Assembly (NCBI GenBank): GCA_035528235.1
Contig: DATKZB010000381.1
Span: 1 to 6,234 of the forward strand
DNA from: DATKZB01 sp035528235
Lineage (GTDB): Bacteria > Planctomycetota > Phycisphaerae > FEN-1346
Direction of reading: 5' to 3'
Length of the DNA: 6,234 nt
A program made the translations under genes and the position numbers. How positions within the stretch are numbered: position 1 is the stretch's first letter; every line of letters starts with the position of its first letter. The notes below the pieces were generated by a model. The model was given only the letters and a program-made list of their open reading frames with translations, made no database searches and was not told where the DNA came from. Of this stretch, positions 1 through 4,881 are shown piece after piece.

Positions 1-1310
1 ACACCCCGGCCACGGGCCGGTGCCCCAACCAGTGCGGCCTGTGCCCGGACCACGTCTCGGGCACGGCCCTCGGCAACATCGACCTGACGAATCGGTGCAA
101 CCTGAAGTGCCCCATCTGTTTCGCCAACTCCGACGCCGCCGGGTACGTGTACGAGCCGACGTTCGACCAGGTGCTCGACATGCTGCGGACGTACCGGGCG
201 ACGCGTCCGGCGGCGGGACGGGCCATCCAGTTCTCGGGCGGCGAGCCGACGCTGCACCCGCGGTTCCTCGACTGCCTGCGGGCCGCCGTCCGGATGGGGT
301 TCTCGCACACCCAGATCGCCACGAACGGTCTGCGGCTGGCCCGCGAGCCCGACTTCGCCAAACGCTGCGAAGACGCCGGCCTGCACGACGTCTACCTCCA
401 GTTCGACGGCCTCTCCGACGACATCTACCGCAAGACCCGCGGCCGGCCGCTTCTGGCGGAGAAGATGAAGGCCGTCGAGCACATCATGGAAACCGACATG
501 AAGATCGTCCTGGTGCCGACGATCGTCCGCGGGTTCAACGACGACCAAGTGGGGGCCATCGTCCGGTTCGCCATCGAGCGGGTCGAGACCATCGCCGGCA
601 TCTCGTTCCAGCCGGTCGCCTTCACGGGGCGCATCAGCACCGAGAAACGCCTGGCCCAGCGGTACACCCTGACGGACTTGGCCCACGACGTGGCCGACCA
701 GGCCGGCATCGGCGACCCGCTCGAAGACTGGTACCCCCTGTCGTGCGTCCAGCCGTTCACGCGGCTGGTGGAGGCGGTGCGGGGCGAGCCGAACATCGTC
801 ATGTCGTGCCACCCGCACTGCGCCCTGGGCACGTACCTGTTTATCGGCCGCGACGGCCGGGCGGTGCCCCTGCCGCAGTTCTTCGACCTCAAGGGCCTCC
901 TGGACGACATGTGGCGCCTGGGGCAAAAGGGCGTCAAGAGCCGCTTCAAGTTCTTCACGAAGACCAAGGCGTTTCTGGCCTTGCGGCGGCACTGGCGGCA
1001 GGAAAAGGCTCCGGCCGGCATGACCTTTACGGGGTGGCTTCGGTCGCTCAACGGCATGGTCGACAAGAACGTCGGCCGCGGCCAGGCCGGCCGCAAGAAC
1101 GTCCGCAGCCTCCTGGTGGCCGGCATGCACTTCATGGACCGCTACAACTACGAGACCAACCGGACCCGCCGGTGCGTCATCCATTACGCCGACCCCGACG
1201 GCCGCCTGTACCCCTTCTGCACCTACAACGCCGGGCCGGTGTACCGCGAGACGGTCGAACGCCGCTTCGCCCTGACGCCCGAGGCGTACCGGGCCAGGCA
1301 GCAGGCGTAG
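1..1310 (+). CDS. Radical SAM enzyme, MJ0619/Tes (tetraether lipid synthase)-like, 5' truncated
   Basis: The reading frame is open from base 3 to the TAG at 1308-1310, giving 435 residues; the true start lies left of the window. The ATG at 147 is internal, because the radical SAM cysteines lie before it. Visible motifs, numbered from base 3: an N-terminal C-x3-C-x2-C (Cys7, 11, 14; CPNQCGLCP), then the SAM/[4Fe-4S] motif CNLKCPIC (Cys32, 36, 39), SGGEP (78-82, SAM binding), YLQFDG and FQPVAFTGR. Further cysteines follow at 248, 269 and 273 (SCHPHC) and 391 and 406 (CVIHYADPDGRLYPFC). This layout matches the MJ0619-type family, which includes archaeal Tes, the enzyme that joins lipid tails into membrane-spanning tetraethers, and a pterin methylase branch; those proteins bind extra iron-sulfur clusters and a rubredoxin-like iron. 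Family membership is fairly secure. A lipid-coupling role here is inferred; pterin or another C-C bond-forming role is possible. No neighbour in the window shares its transcription unit. Confidence 0.9.
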   Translation, partial: TPATGRCPNQCGLCPDHVSGTALGNIDLTNRCNLKCPICFANSDAAGYVYEPTFDQVLDMLRTYRATRPAAGRAIQFSGGEPTLHPRFLDCLRAAVRMGFSHTQIATNGLRLAREPDFAKRCEDAGLHDVYLQFDGLSDDIYRKTRGRPLLAEKMKAVEHIMETDMKIVLVPTIVRGFNDDQVGAIVRFAIERVETIAGISFQPVAFTGRISTEKRLAQRYTLTDLAHDVADQAGIGDPLEDWYPLSCVQPFTRLVEAVRGEPNIVMSCHPHCALGTYLFIGRDGRAVPLPQFFDLKGLLDDMWRLGQKGVKSRFKFFTKTKAFLALRRHWRQEKAPAGMTFTGWLRSLNGMVDKNVGRGQAGRKNVRSLLVAGMHFMDRYNYETNRTRRCVIHYADPDGRLYPFCTYNAGPVYRETVERRFALTPEAYRARQQA

Positions 1311-1332
1311 CGCTGGGGCCATGTGCCAGCGC
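1310..1332 (+). terminator. Hairpin on the stop codon of the radical SAM gene, possible terminator
   Basis: A perfect 7-bp stem, GCGCTGG (1310-1316) with CCAGCGC (1326-1332), encloses a 9-nt loop. The last base of the TAG stop is the first base of the stem. No T-run follows, so this is not a textbook intrinsic terminator. It may still act as a 3'-end stabiliser or a terminator without a U tract. Confidence 0.4.
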
Positions 1333-1386
1333 CCATACCCGGGCCGCCTAGAGCATTTCAAGATCGCGTACTTACACCGCCGCTTG

Positions 1387-1416
1387 GGCGCGGTGGGTCC
1401 CCGTACCCACCGCGCC
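1387..1416. repeat. Long GC-rich hairpin A in the convergent spacer
   Basis: GCGCGGTGGGT (1388-1398) pairs perfectly with ACCCACCGCGC (1405-1415), and G1387/C1416 extends the stem to 12 bp; the loop is CCCCGT. It lies between two genes that converge and could end transcription from either side. Its reverse complement is almost the same as hairpin B at 1437-1464, so the two appear to be inverted copies of one unit. Confidence 0.7.
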
Positions 1417-1434
1417 TACTCGCCGAGGAACTTT

Positions 1435-1491
1435 GAGCGCGGCGGGTGCGGGGACCCGCCGCGCAAACACGCGAAATTAAACTGCTGCAGG
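1435..1491 (-). repeat. 57-bp dispersed hairpin repeat, copy 1
   Basis: This 57-bp block matches 3332-3388 at 53 of 57 positions (mismatches at 1448, 1473, 1476 and 1488). It contains an 11-bp-stem hairpin (GCGCGGCGGGT at 1437-1447 with ACCCGCCGCGC at 1454-1464, loop GCGGGG) and an unpaired tail that reads CAGCAGTTTAA on the - strand. It sits 8 bases past the stop of the - strand lipoprotein gene. Both copies have the same orientation and the same place relative to a stop codon. It may be a terminator-like 3'-end element or a REP/MITE-like mobile repeat that favours such sites. Confidence 0.85.
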
Positions 1492-1499
1492 GCGGGCCG

Positions 1500-2000
1500 C
1501 TACTTCCACGGCAGGACTTCCCTTGGCTGGGCGGGCTCCGGCACGGCGGGCACCGCAGGGCCCGATGGCGTGGGGCTGCCCGGCTGGCCCAGCGCGATGT
1601 CGGGCAGCCCGTAGACCGCCTGCTTGCGGCTCGGCGAGGGCACCTCCATCCCGTTGCTGGCGTAGCCGGGCTTCGAGGCGTCGACGCGAATGCGCGTGGC
1701 GTAGCGGACCGTCTCGTAGACTTCCGAGAGTTCCACCGAGTACGTGCCGTCGGCGCCCGCCACGGCGTAGGCCGAGAGAACCTGGGTGCCCAGGCCACCC
1801 TGGATGGCCGCACGCAACAGCACCCGCGCGTGGGCCAGGCCCTGCCCCGTCTCGACGTCGATCACCCGGCCGCGCACCTGGTAGAGTTCGGGCTTACGCG
1901 ACGAGGCCGGCCCGCACCCGGCCGCCGCGCCCCAGGCCAGGAGCCCCGCCGCCAGCATCATCACCATCGCCGGCCAAGCGGGCAAACGCGCCGTCGTCAT
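1500..2000 (-). CDS. Predicted lipoprotein with carboxypeptidase-regulatory-like domain
   Basis: A 166-residue protein starting at the ATG at 2000. The N-terminus has Arg5, a hydrophobic stretch (about 8-27) and a possible lipobox Ala-Ala-Gly-Cys (Cys29), suggesting export and lipid anchoring; Ala at -3 is less usual than Leu, so plain secretion is possible. Residues about 39-118 look like a carboxypeptidase-regulatory/transthyretin-like beta-sandwich (YQVRGRVIDVETGQGLAHAR, then DGTYSVEL), a fold used for extracellular binding rather than catalysis. The C-terminus is rich in Pro, Ala and Gly (139-159). In-frame ATGs at 2021 and 2042 would add up to 14 residues encoded by the heptamer array; I reject that extension because it puts acidic residues before the signal peptide. 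No clear Shine-Dalgarno precedes 2000. The gene follows the URO-D gene by 45 bases, so the two are probably co-transcribed. Its function is unknown. Confidence 0.75.
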   Translation of the reverse strand: MTTARLPAWPAMVMMLAAGLLAWGAAAGCGPASSRKPELYQVRGRVIDVETGQGLAHARVLLRAAIQGGLGTQVLSAYAVAGADGTYSVELSEVYETVRYATRIRVDASKPGYASNGMEVPSPSRKQAVYGLPDIALGQPGSPTPSGPAVPAVPEPAQPREVLPWK

Positions 2001-2049
2001 CCAACATCCGTCATCCATCATTCGACATTCGTCATTCGTCATTCGTCAT
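1994..2049 (-). repeat. Tandem array of eight 7-bp ATGACGA-type units
   Basis: Read on the - strand from 2049, the array is ATGACGA x3, ATGTCGA, ATGATGG, ATGACGG, ATGTTGG, ATGACGA. Every unit begins with ATG. The first ATG overlaps the URO-D stop as ATGA, and the last one (2000) is the chosen lipoprotein start. Since 7 is not a multiple of 3, the ATGs cycle through all three frames; only those at 2042, 2021 and 2000 are in frame with the lipoprotein. From memory, similar arrays (translating as MTNDECRM-like peptides) are frequent in planctomycetal and verrucomicrobial genomes. Its role is unknown. Confidence 0.9.
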
Positions 2050-3140
2050 TTTCCGTACCGCCATCCCTCGTCGAGCATCGCCAGGTAGTTCTCGAGCGGG
2101 ATGTAGTTGGTCACCGAGTTGCCCGTGCCCAGGCAGTACCCGCCGCCGGGCATGCAGACGTCGAGCGTGCGGCGGACTCGGTCCCGTACCGCCGCCTCGT
2201 CGGCCCGGCACAGGAAATCGACGTCGATGCCGCCCAGCAGCGCGACCCTGCGGCCGTACGTCCGCTTGACCTCGCAGACGTCCTCGATGGTATCCTCGAA
2301 ACTGTGCTTGGCGTCAATCTGCACGTCGTCCACCAGGTCGTCCATGATGTCCTTCAGGTTGCCGCACGAGTGCAGCAGGTACGGCCGGCCGGCGGCGTGC
2401 GACATCTCGGCCAGGGCCTTGTGGCCCGAGAGGACCAGTTGCCGCATGTCGTCGGGCGAAATCAGGAGGCCCGTCTTGAACCCCATGTCGTCGCTCGCGA
2501 AGACGATCTTCAGCCGGTCGAACTCGAGTGTCCGCGCCAGCGCCACGCGGTCGATCTCCAGCAGCCGCGCCGCCAGGGCCTCCACGAGGTCGCGCTGGTC
2601 GTACAGGCCGTAGCAGAGCGTCTCGTACCCCATGAGCCAGCACAGAAACTCGGCGAAGTGCCCGATGCCCCGGGCCACGATGCACATGTCGTCGGGCAGA
2701 TTCGCCTGGAACCACTCGAGTTCCCTCTCGGCACCGGGCGCCGCGGGGTCGGGCCAGGGATACCGCTCGAAGTCCTCCCAACTCATGATGGGGCCGCGGT
2801 GCTCGTCATGGAACGACCGGCCGCCCGCGCGGGCCAGGGACGCCGTGTCGCCCACCATCTGAGTGAAGAGGGGGTAATCCATCCCCTCCAGCCGCGAGCA
2901 CACGTAATCGAACCCGCAGAACCGCTGGATCGCGATCTCGCGGCGCTCGGCGTAGAACGGGTCCGAGGGGTCGAGGTCGTCCAGAAGGCCGTACCGCGCC
3001 GCGATGGCGTCGGCGATCTCGCCGTCCTGAAACAACTCGATGTGATACACCCGCTCGGGCGTGCCGCGGCGGAGGATGTTGGCGACCAGGCCCTCCCAGT
3101 CGGGCTTGGACTCGCGCTCAAGGCCGGGGTATTGTTTCAT
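2046..3140 (-). CDS. URO-D superfamily protein, probable methyltransferase-type, not HemE
   Basis: A 364-residue cytoplasmic protein of the uroporphyrinogen decarboxylase superfamily (TIM barrel), of normal family length and without a signal peptide. Visible features are the C-terminal family pattern LLGGIDVDFL (301-310) and GTGNSVTNYIPLENYLAML (338-356), and a His-X-Cys...Cys set (His257, Cys259 in LLHSCGN; Cys336 in GGGYCLG). In MtaA/CmuA-type corrinoid methyltransferases such residues bind zinc. The Arg-Gln-Ala-Gly-Arg motif that true HemE uses to hold porphyrin is missing; the matching region reads HIELFQDGEIADAI (33-46). I therefore infer methyl transfer or another unassigned role rather than haem synthesis. 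No corrinoid protein gene is visible nearby. The start at 3140 has a GAAAGG ribosome site 7 bases upstream. The stop TGA at 2048-2046 lies inside the first heptamer-array unit. The gene probably forms an operon with the downstream lipoprotein. Confidence 0.9.
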   Translation of the reverse strand: MKQYPGLERESKPDWEGLVANILRRGTPERVYHIELFQDGEIADAIAARYGLLDDLDPSDPFYAERREIAIQRFCGFDYVCSRLEGMDYPLFTQMVGDTASLARAGGRSFHDEHRGPIMSWEDFERYPWPDPAAPGAERELEWFQANLPDDMCIVARGIGHFAEFLCWLMGYETLCYGLYDQRDLVEALAARLLEIDRVALARTLEFDRLKIVFASDDMGFKTGLLISPDDMRQLVLSGHKALAEMSHAAGRPYLLHSCGNLKDIMDDLVDDVQIDAKHSFEDTIEDVCEVKRTYGRRVALLGGIDVDFLCRADEAAVRDRVRRTLDVCMPGGGYCLGTGNSVTNYIPLENYLAMLDEGWRYGK

Positions 3141-3147
3141 GCGTGCA

Positions 3148-3153
3148 CCTTTC
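3148..3153 (-). promoter_or_regulatory. Ribosome binding site of the URO-D gene
   Basis: GAAAGG on the - strand, 7 bases before the ATG at 3140, supports that start. No convincing sigma70 promoter is seen in the 3141-3409 spacer. Confidence 0.6.
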
Positions 3154-3270
3154 GCACGGGCAGACTCTCGCGGTGGAATCGCTCAACACGACGGACACAC
3201 CGGACAGGTTAAGCGAAGCGCCCGGAGAAGCAAGGCAAAATGGCAGAGCACCAGAGTGTAGCGCGGCCGC

Positions 3271-3286
3271 GGAATGTAGGAATGTA
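3271..3286. repeat. Perfect 8-bp tandem duplication
   Basis: GGAATGTA occurs twice in a row, directly before the hairpin at 3288-3308. It could be slippage or the trace of a repeat insertion; no function is assigned. Confidence 0.6.
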
Positions 3287-3287
3287 G

Positions 3288-3308
3288 GGTGGGTGCTCCG
3301 CACCCACC
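3288..3308. repeat. GC-rich hairpin in the spacer, counterpart of hairpin A
   Basis: GGTGGGTGC (3288-3296) pairs perfectly with GCACCCACC (3300-3308) around a 3-nt loop, TCC. It shares the GGTGGGT/ACCCACC core of the hairpin at 1387-1416, and it precedes a copy of the 57-bp repeat at a similar distance (25 versus 20 bases between the stems). The two-hairpin arrangement is therefore repeated in both spacers. It lies upstream of the URO-D gene and downstream of the beta-propeller gene. Confidence 0.7.
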
Positions 3309-3331
3309 GCGACAGCCCAACACCTTAAGGG

Positions 3332-3388
3332 GAGCGCGGCGGGTACGGGGACCCGCCGCGCAAACACGCAAAGTTAAACTGCTGTAGG
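3332..3388 (-). repeat. 57-bp dispersed hairpin repeat, copy 2
   Basis: Second copy of the block at 1435-1491, with 4 mismatches. The 11-bp stem (3334-3344 with 3351-3361) is unchanged and the loop is ACGGGG. The block ends 21 bases past the stop of the - strand beta-propeller gene, so both copies follow a stop codon in the same orientation. Confidence 0.85.
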
Positions 3389-3412
3389 CCACAGACCCGC
3401 GTCGCGGGCCTA
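3385..3412 (-). terminator. Overlapping inverted repeats at the stop of the beta-propeller gene, possible terminator
   Basis: TAGGCC (3385-3390) and GGCCTA (3407-3412) are inverted repeats; on the - strand the first arm begins with the TAG stop codon. A second, competing stem lies inside: CCCGC (3396-3400) with GCGGG (3404-3408), loop GTC. The - strand then reads CAGCAGTTTAACTTT, a modest T-rich stretch. Termination is possible but unproven. Confidence 0.3.
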
Positions 3413-4717
3413 TGGGGCGGTCTCGGACGCCGCCTTGACGGCGTAGGCGACGAACCAGCCGTCGGTGTCGCCGCCGCCTTTCTTCTCCTGAATCGGCTTG
3501 ACGGGCTGGAGCGAGTCGCTCGCCTCGCCGCCCACGATGATGGCCCCCTTGATGACGGCCACCGCGTTGGCCGACCCGGCGCAGAGCCTCGTGCCGTAGA
3601 TGCGTTTCAGGTCCGGCCCCAAAATCTGGAAGAAGCCGCTGTTGCCCGCGGGGACGTCGGCCGCAAACACGCCGTCGTTGACCGGCGGATGGCAGGCCGA
3701 CCGCCCGACGACGTAGACCTTGCCGTCGCGGTCGGCGGCGATGCCCCGCGCGCGGCACTCGTTGCTCTGCCCGCCGCAGGCCCGCAGGAACGTGCCCGTC
3801 TCGCTGTTGCCCGTTCGCGGGTCGAGCCGCGCGATGAACGTCACGTACCCGTTGCCATCGTTCTTCTGATACTCATCGCCGACCACGAGCGTCACGCGCT
3901 CCTTAAGGCTCTTCGAGTTGTACGTAAAGACCGTCGTGCCGGGCACGCACTCGCCAATCATGTAGAGTTTGCCGTCGTCGCCCATCACGACGCGGTACGC
4001 CCGGCAATCGACCGCCAGGCCCATTTCCCGGAGCAGCGCTCCCTTCCAGTCGTAGGCTATCCAGATAATCTTGCCACGCCCGTCGTAGGCGTGCACGAAC
4101 GGGATGGCCAGGATGTCGTGGCTGCCGGGGGGCCAGTAGTCGGCGTATCCTGTCACGTAGATGAGTCCGGTCCGCACGTCGCAGGCGATGTCTTCGAGAT
4201 GATCGCCCCGGAGGCCGAACCGCTTGACGACCTTGCCGTTGCCGCCGATGATGGAGACCATGGCACCGGCCAGTTGGACGGCGCTGCCGGCGGGTCCGGG
4301 GGCGATGCGGCCGTTATCGTCGCGGGCCTTGGTGGCCCAGAGAAGGGTGCCGTTGCGGGCCATCTTGGCGGCGCCGAAACTGCCGGTGGCATAAATCTCG
4401 CCCCCGGGGCCCACGTCGACGTCGCACACCGAGCCGTCGAAACGCATCGACGAGAGGATTTTACCGTCGCCGGGCGAGACACGCATGACGTAGCCCCGCC
4501 CGCCGTGGACCCAGGTGTGGAGGTCGGTCTTCAGGAGCAGCCGCTGGCCCCCGTTCGTCCCCCCCACGACGAGCGTGCCGTCGGGCTGGACGCCCACGCC
4601 GGTGACCACGTCCCCCTGGTCGGCCCCGATGTAGGTGGAAATGACCACTTCCTGGCCCGCCGCCGGAGCGGCAACGACCGCAACCAAGCCAAGTAACGCG
4701 CACGTGATGCGCACCAT
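3410..4717 (-). CDS. Exported beta-propeller repeat protein of unknown function
   Basis: A 435-residue protein. Residues 1-22 form a signal peptide (Arg3, hydrophobic 6-18, likely cleavage in APAAG/QE), so the mature protein should be periplasmic or secreted. A motif of the form V-x(4)-DG-x-hydrophobic-Y/V-V-x-G recurs about six times, near 36-53, 97-113, 175-191, 242-256, 324-339 and 383-399, as in blades of SBBP, NHL or PQQ-like beta-propellers. Such domains usually bind proteins or sugars or serve as scaffolds; no catalytic residues are recognised. The mature part has eight cysteines (98, 179, 238, 257, 314, 321, 342, 379), an even number compatible with disulfides outside the cytoplasm. 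The start at 4717 is supported by the signal peptide, a purine-rich AAGGGGGGAGG ribosome site and a promoter just upstream. It is separated from the PQQ-type gene upstream by 164 bases that include that promoter, so it is probably its own unit. No specific family is recognised. Confidence 0.85.
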   Translation of the reverse strand: MVRITCALLGLVAVVAAPAAGQEVVISTYIGADQGDVVTGVGVQPDGTLVVGGTNGGQRLLLKTDLHTWVHGGRGYVMRVSPGDGKILSSMRFDGSVCDVDVGPGGEIYATGSFGAAKMARNGTLLWATKARDDNGRIAPGPAGSAVQLAGAMVSIIGGNGKVVKRFGLRGDHLEDIACDVRTGLIYVTGYADYWPPGSHDILAIPFVHAYDGRGKIIWIAYDWKGALLREMGLAVDCRAYRVVMGDDGKLYMIGECVPGTTVFTYNSKSLKERVTLVVGDEYQKNDGNGYVTFIARLDPRTGNSETGTFLRACGGQSNECRARGIAADRDGKVYVVGRSACHPPVNDGVFAADVPAGNSGFFQILGPDLKRIYGTRLCAGSANAVAVIKGAIIVGGEASDSLQPVKPIQEKKGGGDTDGWFVAYAVKAASETAP

Positions 4718-4719
4718 GA

Positions 4720-4730
4720 CCTCCCCCCTT
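4720..4730 (-). promoter_or_regulatory. Ribosome binding site of the beta-propeller gene
   Basis: AAGGGGGGAGG on the - strand, ending 2 bases before the ATG at 4717. The GGAGG itself is very close to the start; the AAGGGGGG part (4730-4723) is at a more usual distance and may be what pairs with the ribosome. Confidence 0.6.
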
Positions 4731-4760
4731 CAAATATGAGGACCCCAATCCGACGCGCCC

Positions 4761-4789
4761 AGTATGGCCCGGCACGTCTGGCCTGTCAA
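4761..4789 (-). promoter_or_regulatory. Sigma70-type promoter of the beta-propeller gene
   Basis: On the - strand a perfect -35 box, TTGACA (4789-4784), is followed by a 17-base spacer and CATACT (4766-4761), which matches 4 of 6 bases of the -10 consensus. Transcription would start near 4754, giving a leader of roughly 37 bases to the ATG at 4717. It is the best promoter match found in the window. Confidence 0.6.
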
Positions 4790-4859
4790 GATGCATCCGC
4801 GCGCACCGGTACCTCGCTTATACTCAGACGCACGAAGGAGCTAAGAATTCGGAGTTAGC

Positions 4860-4877
4860 CGCGGCGCTTGCGCCGCG
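4860..4877. terminator. GC-rich hairpin after the PQQ-type gene, possible terminator
   Basis: CGCGGCG (4860-4866) pairs with CGCCGCG (4871-4877) around CTTG, 4 bases past the PQQ-type gene stop on the - strand. After it the - strand reads GCTAACTCCGAATTCTTAGC, which has no T-run and itself contains the inverted arms GCTAA/TTAGC around an EcoRI-like GAATTC core. It could be a terminator without a U tract or a REP-like element. Confidence 0.45.
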
Positions 4878-4881
4878 AGGG

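Noticed and set aside
20..1351. 443-codon + strand frame overlapping the radical SAM gene
   Set aside because: Arg/Pro/Gly-rich out-of-frame translation; the radical SAM frame holds the conserved cysteines and motifs.
1387..1491. CRISPR array made of the GC-rich repeats
   Set aside because: There are only two hairpins in inverted orientation here, with no regular repeats and spacers and no cas gene.
1446..3212. 588-codon + strand open frame opposite the lipoprotein and URO-D genes
   Set aside because: Long antisense frames are expected in GC-rich DNA. The - strand frames here have recognisable domains, a ribosome site and a signal peptide; this one crosses the heptamer array, giving a His/Ser/Phe-rich stretch, and has no recognisable domain.
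3141..3260. A sigma70 promoter for the URO-D gene
   Set aside because: TTGCCT and TTAACC-like hexamers exist, but their spacing and match are poor; I could not support a call.
3689..4696. 335-codon + strand open frame opposite the beta-propeller gene
   Set aside because: Same reason: the - strand frame has a signal peptide, ribosome site and promoter, and this one has none.
4819..4824. TATACT on the + strand as a -10 box
   Set aside because: No -35-like sequence at the right distance and no + strand gene downstream.
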